64,000 nucleotides of DNA from Marinobacterium litorale DSM 23545 (GTDB lineage Bacteria; Pseudomonadota; Gammaproteobacteria; Pseudomonadales; Balneatricaceae). Position 1 is the stretch's first letter, and every line of letters begins with the position of its first letter. The DNA is taken from positions 20,361-84,360 of the forward strand of contig NZ_AUAZ01000021.1 in NCBI RefSeq assembly GCF_000428985.1, read 5' to 3'. Under the pieces are notes generated by a model. The model saw only the letters and a program-made list of their open reading frames with translations, was not told the origin of the DNA and ran no database searches. Positions 55,827 through 64,000 of this stretch are shown here, piece after piece. A program made the position numbers and the translations under genes.

Positions 55827-56963
55827 ATGTCAGACTCCCCATCTAAGATCAACCTGCTGGGCCTTTCTCCGTCCAAGCTGGAGGCCTTCTTTGAGGAGCT
55901 GGGCGAAAAACGCTTTCGCGCCACTCAGGTTCTGAAGTGGATACACCAGTTCGGTGCCAGCAGCTTCGACGAGATGACCAATATCAGCAAGGCGTTACGC
56001 GCCAGGCTGGCTGAAGTTGCCGAGATCCGAGAGCCTGAAATTCTGGTGGAAAAGTTTTCCAAGGACGGTACACGCAAGTGGGTAATCCGCATGGATGGCG
56101 GGACCGCCATCGAGATGGTCCTGATCCCCGATGGTGATCGCAAGACGCTCTGCGTTTCGTCACAGGTTGGCTGTTCGCTGGACTGCAGCTTCTGTTCTAC
56201 CGGTAAACAGGGGTTTAACCGTAACCTCAGTACAGCTGAAATCATTGGTCAGCTCCGTGTGGCGATCCGCTCCTACGGCCCATTTGATCCGTCCGGCGAA
56301 CGCCGCGTGACGAATGTGGTGTTTATGGGCATGGGTGAGCCGCTGATGAACTTCGATAACGTGGTCGACGCCACCGAGCTGATGATGGACGATAACGCCT
56401 ATGGGCTGTCCAAGCGTCGCGTGACGCTGAGCACATCCGGTGTGGTGCCGGCGTTGGATAAGCTGCGCGAAGTCAGTGATGTCTCCCTGGCGATCTCGCT
56501 GCATGCACCCAATGATGCACTACGTGATCAACTGGTGCCGATTAACCAGCGCTACCCGATCGATGAACTGATCGCCTCCTGCAATCGCTATCTCAAGGGG
56601 CTCAGCGACAAGCGTGTCGTGACGGTAGAATACACGTTGATTGCTGGCGTAAATGACCAGCCGGAACATGCGAGGCAGCTGGTTAAGGTATTGCGGCGCT
56701 TACCCTGTAAGCTCAATCTGATTCCGTTCAACCCCTTCCCTAACTCCGGATACGAACGTCCCGGCGAAGAGGCAATTGCCGCCTTTAAGCAGGTGATGCT
56801 TAACGCGAATATTCTCACAACTGTGCGGCGTACCCGCGGCGATGATGTTGATGCGGCATGTGGCCAGTTGGTCGGTCAGGTGATGGATCGTACTCGCCGT
56901 AGCCAAAAGTATATCCCTGTGGTACAAGAGGAGCCTATTCAGGGGAAGACTCAGCCACTCTAA
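55827..56963 (+). CDS. rlmN: Dual-specificity 23S rRNA A2503 / tRNA A37 C2-methyltransferase RlmN
   Basis: The radical-SAM Cys set is [32 protein letters not shown] and [15 protein letters not shown] [16 protein letters not shown] follow the RlmN pattern, and the methyl-carrier Cys lies in the C-terminal DVDAACGQL. Length 378 (384 in E. coli). Nine bases separate it from pilW. Confidence 0.97.
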   Translation: MSDSPSKINLLGLSPSKLEAFFEELGEKRFRATQVLKWIHQFGASSFDEMTNISKALRARLAEVAEIREPEILVEKFSKDGTRKWVIRMDGGTAIEMVLIPDGDRKTLCVSSQVGCSLDCSFCSTGKQGFNRNLSTAEIIGQLRVAIRSYGPFDPSGERRVTNVVFMGMGEPLMNFDNVVDATELMMDDNAYGLSKRRVTLSTSGVVPALDKLREVSDVSLAISLHAPNDALRDQLVPINQRYPIDELIASCNRYLKGLSDKRVVTVEYTLIAGVNDQPEHARQLVKVLRRLPCKLNLIPFNPFPNSGYERPGEEAIAAFKQVMLNANILTTVRRTRGDDVDAACGQLVGQVMDRTRRSQKYIPVVQEEPIQGKTQPL

Positions 56964-56972
56964 GGGGGATCG

Positions 56973-57743
56973 ATGCGTAGAGCCGGTGTTGCACTGGTGT
57001 TGGCGGCAGCCGTAGGTCTGTCAGCATGTTCCTCACAGTCTACGCAGGTTACCGGGGGACGCACATCTCAAGAGGCGCTGGAGTCCTACACCAGTCTCGG
57101 ATTGCAGTATCTGCGCGCCGGTGATACGTCCACGGCCAAGGGGCCACTGTTAAGAGCGCTGGAGATTGATAGCGACTACGCGCCGGCGTTTAATGGTCTC
57201 GCGCTTGTCTTTCAGTCGGAAAATGAGCCCGAACTGGCCGAGCAGTATTTCCGCAAAGCCGTTGATGCTGATTCCCAGTCAGCGATGATCCGCAATAATT
57301 TCGGGGCTTTCCTGTTCGGTGAGGAGCGCTACCAGGAGGCCTGTCATCAACTCTCGCGCGCCACTGAAGATCCCTTTTATCAGCAGCGTGCACAGGCGTT
57401 CGAGAATTTGGGCCGCTGCTATCGTCGGCTGGAGCGGCTTGATGCGGCAGAGCATGCCTTTAACCGTGCATTGACGCTGTCACGGCAGCGGCCTGTAGCA
57501 CTGATTGAGCTTGCCGATATTCAATTGATTAAAAACCAGCCTGTCCAGGCGGCAATTCTGTTTGAGCGTTTTCGTGAACTCGTGGAGGAAAAACGGGTCG
57601 ACCACTTTGCACTCAGTCTCTGGGTCGGGGTGCGTGTGGCCCGCTATGAAGGCCGCGCTGGGCAGGCAGCAACCTATGCGTTACTGCTCAAGAATATGTA
57701 CCCTGAGTCCGAAGAATACCGGTTGTACGAGGAGTCCAGGTAG
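56973..57743 (+). CDS. pilW: Type IV pilus assembly lipoprotein PilW/PilF
   Basis: A lipobox LSAC (residues 16-19) ends the signal peptide, so the protein is attached to the outer membrane. About six tetratricopeptide repeats follow (AYFNGLALVFQSENEPELAEQ-like units near 60-95, and others to 240). PilF/PilW helps PilQ secretin assemble. The stop overlaps the rodZ GTG. The name follows gene order, which is the same as in pseudomonads. Confidence 0.9.
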   Translation: MRRAGVALVLAAAVGLSACSSQSTQVTGGRTSQEALESYTSLGLQYLRAGDTSTAKGPLLRALEIDSDYAPAFNGLALVFQSENEPELAEQYFRKAVDADSQSAMIRNNFGAFLFGEERYQEACHQLSRATEDPFYQQRAQAFENLGRCYRRLERLDAAEHAFNRALTLSRQRPVALIELADIQLIKNQPVQAAILFERFRELVEEKRVDHFALSLWVGVRVARYEGRAGQAATYALLLKNMYPESEEYRLYEESR

Positions 57744-58738
57744 TGAGTACCGACACAGTTTCGTCTGATCAGATCGATTCGTTTCCCGGTGGTGATTTCG
57801 CTCGGGCACGTAGTGACCTGGGCCTGGGTTATGAACAGTTGACCCGCGAGTTGAGGCTGCAGCGCAAGTATCTGGAGGCGATCGAGCAGGGTGATCTGAA
57901 AGCGCTCGGCGGTCCTGTCTTTGCGCGAGGGTACATCCGTGCGTATGCCAAACGGCTGAAGTTGGATCCTGATCGTTATGTGGCTGTATACGATCATGTC
58001 AGCGGGATTCGGGATATCGCTTCGGCGGTGAAAGTGGTTGGAACCGTCTCGACCAGCCCGGCGAAACAGAGTCGCTCGCTGATGCGATTTGGATCCTTTG
58101 TTTTCGTACTGTTGATTTTGGGGACGGTGGTCTGGTGGTGGCAGACGCAATACTCCATCGATGCCGTGGTTGCCCCCGAGCCTGATGCGCCGGTTACTGT
58201 GGATACCGCCGATGGCAATACGCTGGTACTGCCGCCGGTTGAAATGCCGGAAGCGGAATCGGTCGCGGACCCGGCTTTGAATCAGGAAGAGATTATTGAT
58301 TCGACTGATCTGCCTATGCTGTCTGAGCCGGCGGATCCTGCTACTGATGATGCAGCGGCTGGCGAAAACACAGAGGGTACTGAAGCTGTCGGTGAGGTGT
58401 TGCCGGCAGAACCTCTTACTGAGGTTTTAGGGCAGGACGGGGTGTCTGACTCTGATGGAGCCGCGCCTGAGGCGGACGCAGTAGTGCCTGCCACTGTACC
58501 GGCACAGCTGCATTTGGTACTGAGCGATGAAAGCTGGCTTAGCGTGAGCGATGCGAGTGGCCAGTCGCTCTATAACGGGATTGCCAGTGCAGGTAGTGAC
58601 CTGACCCTGGCAGGCGACGAGCCGCTTTCGATTGTTATTGGTCGGGCTAACGCTGTATCGCGCATCGCCTATGGCGGTGAGCCGGTTGATATTCAAGCCG
58701 TAAGCAATAAGAATGTGGCCCGCCTAACGCTGCCCTGA
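57743..58738 (+). CDS. rodZ: Cytoskeleton protein RodZ
   Basis: The N-terminal helix-turn-helix (about 18-85, LGLGYEQLTRELRLQRKYLEAIEQGD and FARGYIRAYAKRLKLD) interacts with MreB. One membrane helix is at about 114-133. An acidic Pro/Ala/Glu linker (to about 250) leads to a DUF4115 domain with DESWLSVSDASGQSLYNGIA. It is needed for rod shape. GTG 57743 overlaps the pilW stop by one base. Confidence 0.94.
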   Translation: MSTDTVSSDQIDSFPGGDFARARSDLGLGYEQLTRELRLQRKYLEAIEQGDLKALGGPVFARGYIRAYAKRLKLDPDRYVAVYDHVSGIRDIASAVKVVGTVSTSPAKQSRSLMRFGSFVFVLLILGTVVWWWQTQYSIDAVVAPEPDAPVTVDTADGNTLVLPPVEMPEAESVADPALNQEEIIDSTDLPMLSEPADPATDDAAAGENTEGTEAVGEVLPAEPLTEVLGQDGVSDSDGAAPEADAVVPATVPAQLHLVLSDESWLSVSDASGQSLYNGIASAGSDLTLAGDEPLSIVIGRANAVSRIAYGGEPVDIQAVSNKNVARLTLP

Positions 58739-58779
58739 GCGGGCATCCATGATTTTATCGGTAAACAGGAAGTAGAGTC

Positions 58780-60066
58780 TTGGCGCGAATTAAAGCCATC
58801 AGAGGTATGAACGATATACTGCCCGACCAGACACCGGTCTGGCAGTTTCTAGAGAACCGGGTTAAGCAAGTACTGGGAAGCTACGGGTACGCCGAGATTC
58901 GGATGCCTATCGTGGAACAAACGGACCTTTTCAAGCGCTCTATCGGCGAAGTCACCGATATCGTTGAAAAGGAGATGTACACCTTCGAAGACCGTAACGG
59001 TGACAGTCTGACGCTTCGGCCCGAGGGTACGGCCAGTTGTGTGCGTGCTTGCGAGGAACATGGACTGACGTTTAATCAGGTTCAGCGCCTCTGGTACATG
59101 GGGCCGATGTTCCGGCATGAGCGGCCACAGAAAGGTCGTTATCGACAGTTTCACCAGATTGGCGTGGAAACCTTCGGTATGCAGGGCCCCGACATCGATG
59201 CTGAACTGATCGTTATGACGGCGCGCCTCTGGGAACAGCTTGGGGTTGATAAATCGGTAACCCTGCACTTGAACACGTTGGGCAGCGCGCAGGCCCGGGC
59301 TCGCTTTCGTGATGATCTGGTGGCCTATCTGAGTGAACACAGGGATCAGCTTGATAGCGATAGCCTGCGTCGGCTGGACACTAATCCTTTAAGGATTCTC
59401 GATAGCAAGGAGCCGTCGACACAGGACTTGCTGGATAGTGCGCCCCACTTTCACGATTATATCGATGACGAATCCCGCGAGCACTTTGATCGTCTTAAAG
59501 CATTGCTCGATCAGGCGGGTATCGGCTATGAGGTCAATGCGCGGCTGGTGCGGGGCTTGGATTACTACGGAAAAACCGTCTTTGAGTGGATTACCGATGA
59601 GCTCGGTTCTCAGGGTACGGTGTGTGCGGGCGGCCGTTACGATGGCCTGGTTGAGCAGCTGGGTGGTCGCGCGACGCCGGCGGTTGGTTTCGCGATGGGT
59701 GTTGAGCGTCTGATCCTGCTGCTCGAAACGCTCGATGCAGTCCCGGCGGAAGTGCATCGGCAGGTGGACGTCTATGCCATGGCAATGGGCGACGGCGCGT
59801 TTGATGAGATGTTCGGCCGAGTGGAAGCGTTAAGGCAGGCAACCGGCCTTCGAATCCAGCTTCACTGTGGCGGCGGAAGCTTTAAGAGCCAGATGAAAAA
59901 GGCAGATCGCAGTGGCGCTCTGGTCGCGCTGATTCTCGGTGAGGACGAATTGGCGCAGGGCGTGATTTCAGTCAAGCAACTGCGGCTGTCATCTGAGCAG
60001 AAACAGGTCAGTCTGGAGTCGCTCCCGCAGGAGCTGCTCGAGATCTTTAAAGAAAACCAGGAGTAG
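58780..60066 (+). CDS. hisS: Histidyl-tRNA synthetase
   Basis: The HisRS core is complete: [65 protein letters not shown] and a C-terminal anticodon-binding domain from about 330. The start is TTG 58780, eight bases after a GGAAGTAGAG site. It directly follows rodZ with only 41 bases between; ispG, usually between them, is absent. Length 428 (424 in E. coli). Confidence 0.97.
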   Translation: MARIKAIRGMNDILPDQTPVWQFLENRVKQVLGSYGYAEIRMPIVEQTDLFKRSIGEVTDIVEKEMYTFEDRNGDSLTLRPEGTASCVRACEEHGLTFNQVQRLWYMGPMFRHERPQKGRYRQFHQIGVETFGMQGPDIDAELIVMTARLWEQLGVDKSVTLHLNTLGSAQARARFRDDLVAYLSEHRDQLDSDSLRRLDTNPLRILDSKEPSTQDLLDSAPHFHDYIDDESREHFDRLKALLDQAGIGYEVNARLVRGLDYYGKTVFEWITDELGSQGTVCAGGRYDGLVEQLGGRATPAVGFAMGVERLILLLETLDAVPAEVHRQVDVYAMAMGDGAFDEMFGRVEALRQATGLRIQLHCGGGSFKSQMKKADRSGALVALILGEDELAQGVISVKQLRLSSEQKQVSLESLPQELLEIFKENQE

Positions 60067-60074
60067 GTGACGCT

Positions 60075-60734
60075 GTGGCGGAATTGCGTACGGAAGAAGA
60101 ACAGGTTGAAGCGATCAAGAGTTGGTGGAAGGAGAATGGTCGCTCCCTGCTGATAGGCATCGTTGTGGCGGTCGCTGCGGTGGTCGGCTGGAAGGGCTGG
60201 CAGCAAAAGGTGGAGACGGAGTCCGCCAACGCATCGATCCGATACCAAAACCTGGTTGAGTCGATGCTGGCTTTGCAGGCGTCTCCCGATGCTGAAGATC
60301 AGCGTGCCACTGCGCAGCATCTGGCCGATACCATCCGTGAAGAGCATGGCGATACCGGTTATGCGTCGATGGCAGCGCTGCTTGTTGCCCGTGCGGCGGT
60401 GGATGCGGGAGAGCTCGAACAGGCGCTTCAGGAGCTTGATTGGGTGGTTGAAAATGGATCGTCTGAAGAGCTCAAACAGCTGGCGCTGCTGCGTTCTGCC
60501 CGGATTCAGTTGGCGCGTGGGGAGCAGCAGCAGGCAGAATCTTTGCTGGCGAAAACGACGGACAGCTATTTCCCCTCGTTGGTTAACGAGCTGAAAGGCG
60601 ACCTTTTTGTGGCAAAAGGTTATAAGGCGCAGGCACATGAAGCCTATGTAAGAGCGTTGGAGACGGCCAGTCAGCAAGGCCGTCCTATTCTTGAAATGAA
60701 GCGCGATAACGTGGTGCCGGGGGCTAGCTCATGA
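60075..60734 (+). CDS. yfgM: Inner-membrane TPR protein YfgM
   Basis: A basic/acidic cytoplasmic head (TEEEQVEAIKSWWKENG) and one membrane helix (about 24-42) precede a periplasmic tetratricopeptide region. YfgM interacts with the Sec translocon and periplasmic chaperones in E. coli. GTG 60075 lies eight bases after hisS. Its stop overlaps the bamB start. Confidence 0.92.
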   Translation: MAELRTEEEQVEAIKSWWKENGRSLLIGIVVAVAAVVGWKGWQQKVETESANASIRYQNLVESMLALQASPDAEDQRATAQHLADTIREEHGDTGYASMAALLVARAAVDAGELEQALQELDWVVENGSSEELKQLALLRSARIQLARGEQQQAESLLAKTTDSYFPSLVNELKGDLFVAKGYKAQAHEAYVRALETASQQGRPILEMKRDNVVPGASS

Positions 60735-61879
60735 AGTCGCTTGTTCGGGTCCTGCTGCTGGCAAGTGCCGGTGTCGCTCTGGGTGGCTGTGGTCTCTGGG
60801 GTGGTAGTGATGAAATCCAGCCATCGGAACTGGTCGAGTTTGAAGCCGAAAAGCAGGTTGAAGTCCTGTGGCAGGCACGGATCGGCGATGGGCCGGGAGA
60901 GGCCTTCCATCAATTTATCCCGGCGGTTGGTGCAGAGCGTGTATTCGCTGCGTCGCGGGATGGTGTCGTAACGGCTCTCTCTCGTGAGAGCGGCGATGAA
61001 CTTTGGGAAGTCGATCTCGATACCACACTTTCAGCCGGCGCGGGTGAAGGCTTCGGTACACTCGTGGTGGCTGACGAATCTGGTCTCGTGATTGCCTTGG
61101 ACGCGTCCTCCGGTGAAGAGCTATGGCGCCATACGGTTTCATCCGAAGTTGTGGCTCAGCCTCAGGTTAACGCTGATCTGGTGGTCGTGCAGGTGATCAA
61201 TGGTCAGGTTGCTGCGTTCGATCGCGTGACCGGCGAGTCGCTCTGGACTTTTGACAGTCAGATACCGCAGCTCAGTTTGCGGGGAACCGGAGCGCCAGTG
61301 CTGACAGAACAAGTAACATTGGCCGGATTTGCCAATGGTAAGATTATCGCCATCGATAACCGTAACGGGATGCCGATTTGGGAACAGCGTGTAAGCTCTT
61401 CCGAGGGGCGTTCGGAGCTGGAGCGGATCGCTGATGTGGATGGACGCCCATTGGTATTTAATGGATCGGTTTACGTGGCCGGCTATCAGGGACAGTTAAT
61501 CTCACTGAACCCCTATGCCGCACAGATAACCTGGTCCCAGGATTTCTCCAGTTACCGTAGCCTGGCAGCCGGATTCGGTAATATCTATGCCGTTTCTGCT
61601 GATGACGAGGTGGCCGCGTTTGATGCAAACAGCAGTGCCAGTGTTTGGCAGCAGAGCGACCTGCGTTATCGGCAGCTGACATCTCCCGCCGTTTTAGGTA
61701 CGACTGTGGTCGTTGGCGACAATCTAGGCTTCCTGCACTTTATGTCGCAGATCGATGGGCACTTTGTGGCTCGCTACGATTACGGTGATTCCGGGCTGCT
61801 GAGCGATCCGGTGGTCGTCGATGACACGCTTTACGTGCTGGGTAACGACGGTCGTTTGAGCGCCCTTAAGTTAAACTAA
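60731..61879 (+). CDS. bamB: Outer-membrane assembly lipoprotein BamB
   Basis: A lipoprotein signal ([13 protein letters not shown], lipid Cys at residue 20) is followed by eight-bladed PQQ/WD-type repeats ([32 protein letters not shown], and others). BamB supports folding of outer-membrane beta-barrel proteins with BamA. Length 382 (392 in E. coli). It overlaps yfgM by ATGA. Confidence 0.96.
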   Translation: MKSLVRVLLLASAGVALGGCGLWGGSDEIQPSELVEFEAEKQVEVLWQARIGDGPGEAFHQFIPAVGAERVFAASRDGVVTALSRESGDELWEVDLDTTLSAGAGEGFGTLVVADESGLVIALDASSGEELWRHTVSSEVVAQPQVNADLVVVQVINGQVAAFDRVTGESLWTFDSQIPQLSLRGTGAPVLTEQVTLAGFANGKIIAIDNRNGMPIWEQRVSSSEGRSELERIADVDGRPLVFNGSVYVAGYQGQLISLNPYAAQITWSQDFSSYRSLAAGFGNIYAVSADDEVAAFDANSSASVWQQSDLRYRQLTSPAVLGTTVVVGDNLGFLHFMSQIDGHFVARYDYGDSGLLSDPVVVDDTLYVLGNDGRLSALKLN

Positions 61880-61898
61880 CTTCTACTTATGCAAAATC

Positions 61899-61944
61899 GC
61901 GGCGGCGTTATCCATCGCTAGTGGAACGCCGCCGCTCTGTTTTC
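61899..61944 (+). terminator. Hairpin terminator between bamB and der
   Basis: GCGGCGGCGTT and AACGCCGCCGC form a perfect 11-bp stem around a 15-base loop. The T-run is moderate (TCTGTTTT). The der start is 11 bases beyond. Confidence 0.7.
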
Positions 61945-61955
61945 AGGTGAACACT

Positions 61956-63389
61956 ATGCTTCCGGTGATAGCACTGGTTGGTCGACCCAACGTCGGTAAA
62001 TCTACACTTTTCAATCGATTGACACGATCGCGGGATGCGTTGGTGGCGGACTTGCCGGGCCTGACTCGAGATAGAAAGTACGGGGAAGGCAAGCTGGGTA
62101 ACCGCGATTACATCGTGATTGATACCGGTGGTATCTCCGGAGACGAAGAAGGTATCGACAAGGTGATGGCTGAGCAGTCGCTGCTGGCCATTGAAGAGGC
62201 GGACGTTGTTCTGTTTCTGGTGGATGCCCGCGCCGGCCTGAATCCGGCCGATGGGATGATCGCAAACCACCTGCGCCGGGAGGAAAAGTCCTGCTATCTG
62301 GTCGTTAACAAGACTGACGGTCTGGATCCGGACGTTGCGCGCAGTGAGTTTTTTGCGCTTGGCTTGGGTGATCCGCTGGCCATCGCGGCAGCCCATGGGC
62401 GCGGCGTTACCGCGCTTATCGACTACACGCTGGATGAACTGGGTGTGGAAGAGGTCGAGGAGGAAGACGAAGACGATATCTCCGAAAGCGGAATTCGTAT
62501 CGCCGTAGTAGGGCGGCCTAACGTGGGCAAATCCACGTTGGTAAATCGGTTGCTGGGGGAGGACCGTGTCGTCGTATTTGACCAGGCCGGTACCACTCGC
62601 GACAGTATATATATTCCCTATGAGCGGGATGAACAGCCCTACACGCTGATCGACACGGCTGGTGTTCGGCGCCGTAAGCACATCAAGGAGGCGGTGGAGA
62701 AGTTTTCCATCGTGAAGACGCTTCAGGCGATCAAAGATGCCCATGTGGTTGTGGCTGTGATTGATGCGCGGGAAGGGGTGACCGAGCAAGACTTGCATAT
62801 GCTCGGGTTCGTCATCGATGCCGGTCGTGCATTGGTGATAACCCTGAATAAGTGGGATGGAATGACACCGGAGCAACGGGATAGTGTTAAAGCCCAGGTG
62901 GAACGCAGGCTCGCATTTGCGGCTTTTGCCCGCTTCCACTTTATTTCCGCGTTGCATGGCTCCGGTGTTGGAGATCTCTACGGTTCGATCAATGAGGCCT
63001 TCGATTTTGCAATGGCCAAATGGTCGACCAACCAGTTAACCAAGCTGCTGGAAGACGTTGTAGCGGACCACCAGCCGCCCACAGTCAATAATCGCAGGAT
63101 CAAACTGCGCTACGCTCACCAGGGGGGCTCCAACCCGCCGATCATCGTGGTGCACGGTAACCAGACCAATGCTTTACCGGCGTCCTACAAGCGATATCTG
63201 GAAAACCGGTTTATCCGCTATCTCAAAGTGCGGGGGACTCCCATCCGGTTCGAGTTCAGAACCGGGGATAACCCTTTTGCCGGTAAGAAGAATACATTGA
63301 CGCCGAGGCAGCAGGCTAAAAAGGAGCGTCAGAAGCAGCATATCAAAGAGCTCAAACAGCGAGAGAAAAAGCGCGCCAAAAAGCGGTAA
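61956..63389 (+). CDS. der: Double-GTPase ribosome assembly factor Der (EngA)
   Basis: Two G domains are seen: the first from [15 protein letters not shown] (residue about 8) and the second from [15 protein letters not shown] (about 185), with DTAGV and NKWDG in the second. A KH-like domain (about 360-450) and a basic C-terminal tail [11 protein letters not shown] follow. It is needed for 50S assembly. ATG 61956 follows AGGTGA by eight bases, giving 477 residues. The gap behind it leads to the rRNA operon. Confidence 0.97.
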   Translation: MLPVIALVGRPNVGKSTLFNRLTRSRDALVADLPGLTRDRKYGEGKLGNRDYIVIDTGGISGDEEGIDKVMAEQSLLAIEEADVVLFLVDARAGLNPADGMIANHLRREEKSCYLVVNKTDGLDPDVARSEFFALGLGDPLAIAAAHGRGVTALIDYTLDELGVEEVEEEDEDDISESGIRIAVVGRPNVGKSTLVNRLLGEDRVVVFDQAGTTRDSIYIPYERDEQPYTLIDTAGVRRRKHIKEAVEKFSIVKTLQAIKDAHVVVAVIDAREGVTEQDLHMLGFVIDAGRALVITLNKWDGMTPEQRDSVKAQVERRLAFAAFARFHFISALHGSGVGDLYGSINEAFDFAMAKWSTNQLTKLLEDVVADHQPPTVNNRRIKLRYAHQGGSNPPIIVVHGNQTNALPASYKRYLENRFIRYLKVRGTPIRFEFRTGDNPFAGKKNTLTPRQQAKKERQKQHIKELKQREKKRAKKR

Positions 63390-63421
63390 ACGGCTATTAG
63401 AAAAATAGCTTTAAAAAGTTA

Positions 63422-63449
63422 TTGACGGGGTGTCGAATCTCAGTAGAAT
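63422..63449 (+). promoter_or_regulatory. rRNA operon promoter P1
   Basis: TTGACG (63422-63427), 16 bp, TAGAAT (63444-63449), with A/T-rich UP-like DNA before it and a GC-rich discriminator (ACGCCCCCC) after it, typical of stringently controlled rRNA promoters. Confidence 0.75.
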
Positions 63450-63535
63450 ACGCCCCCCACTTCAGCGGCAACGAGCCACGGGTTCGGCAACCAGAGTTCA
63501 ACTCCAAGTTACCGAAAACGAGCCAAAAAAATTGC

Positions 63536-63563
63536 TTGACACTGAAGTTTGAGGCGGTAAGAT
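63536..63563 (+). promoter_or_regulatory. rRNA operon promoter P2
   Basis: TTGACA (63536-63541), 16 bp, TAAGAT (63558-63563), followed by a GC-rich discriminator (GCGCCTCGC). Confidence 0.8.
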
Positions 63564-63614
63564 ATGCGCCTCGCTTGAGACGACGGATTTAGCAGTAACG
63601 CAGTCGCTCAGCAC

Positions 63615-63650
63615 GCTCTTTAACAAGTCGATCAGGTAATTCGTGTGGGC
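63615..63650 (+). promoter_or_regulatory. rRNA antitermination leader (boxA and boxC)
   Basis: GCTCTTTAACA (63615-63625) is the canonical boxA bound by NusB/S10, and GTGTGGGC (63643-63650) matches boxC. In E. coli this leader recruits the complex that includes SuhB. The rest of the 396-base gap between der and 16S holds promoters and leader only; I see no gene. Confidence 0.8.
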
Positions 63651-63785
63651 GCTTGTCGGGGTCTAAGCACACAAAGCTTATATCTCAAGACAAGCAACCT
63701 ATATGTGAATTCATTTAGCGTTGTTTATACCTTGAGCAGGATGACGAAGAGATAATTCCTCTCTTTAGATTCCAATTAAACTTTT

Positions 63786-64000
63786 AAACTGAAGAGTTTG
63801 ATCATGGCTCAGATTGAACGCTGGCGGCAGGCCTAACACATGCAAGTCGAGCGGTAGCAGGGGGTGCTTGCACCCCGCTGACGAGCGGCGGACGGGTGAG
63901 TAACGCGTAGGAATCTACCTGTTAGTGGGGGATAGCCCGGGGAAACCCGGATTAATACCGCATACGCTCTACGGAGGAAAGTGGGGGATCTTTAGACCTC
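63786..64000 (+). rRNA. rrs: 16S ribosomal RNA, 5' part (truncated by window)
   Basis: AAACTGAAGAGTTTGATC begins the gene, followed by the universal ATGGCTCAGATTGAACGCTGG and the V1 loop (GGGGTGCTTGCACCCC) typical of gammaproteobacteria. The gene runs out of the window at base 64000. Confidence 0.98.

Overview
The window comes from a gammaproteobacterium, probably a marine Oceanospirillales-type bacterium close to Marinobacterium and its relatives. This rests on the gene order queG-nnr-tsaE-amiB-mutL-miaA-hfq-hflX-hflK-hflC-hisZ-purA, the full isc operon, rlmN-pilW-rodZ-hisS-yfgM-bamB-der, an NhaD-type Na+/H+ antiporter and a typical gammaproteobacterial 16S rRNA 5' end. Genus is an inference only.

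Bases 1 to about 17,000 are the right-hand part of a prophage. It starts with a late cassette of virion/ejection-type genes on the + strand. These are a 940-residue protein built almost wholly of 11-residue (hendecad) repeats, four small Ala/Gly/Gln-rich proteins, and a 3,004-residue polyvalent protein with a ParB-like DGHH motif, a zincin HEVLGH motif and a C-terminal LPD38-like region. Next is an immunity module laid out like immI of phage P22: two small membrane proteins on the - strand (the place of sieA), a Mnt-like ribbon-helix-helix repressor on the - strand, then an Arc-sized ribbon-helix-helix repressor and a Rha/KilAC antirepressor on the + strand. Inverted and direct operator-like repeats lie between the divergent genes. 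A strong terminator at 16980-17003 closes the prophage. No integrase or attachment site can be identified here.

From about 17.2 kb the window is chromosomal backbone. It holds a phasin, a flavodoxin, a cytochrome c'-like protein facing a cytochrome b561/nhaD pair, prfB-lysS, a small membrane protein with ung, a VOC protein, an SSF-family transporter/sensor protein without a kinase, and a - strand block ygfZ, psd, sulfurtransferase, HDOD and rsgA. Then come orn and queG, the nnr-tsaE-amiB-mutL-miaA-hfq-hflXKC-yjeT-hisZ-purA series (tRNA modification, cell wall, mismatch repair, RNA chaperone, protease control, histidine and purine synthesis), a suhB homologue with eroded metal-site residues, trmJ, and iscR-iscS-iscU-iscA-hscB-hscA-fdx-iscX for Fe-S cluster assembly. 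The last backbone block is ndk, rlmN, pilW, rodZ, hisS, yfgM, bamB and der. The window ends inside a 16S rRNA gene preceded by two promoters and a boxA/boxC antitermination leader.

The main points for a second look are the P22-like immunity module with two repressors that share their DNA-contact positions, the giant polyvalent protein, the hendecad repeat protein, the catalytically doubtful SuhB, and the kinase-less SSF protein. Smaller points are prfB without its programmed frameshift, absence of ispG from its usual place, and genes that start directly behind terminators.
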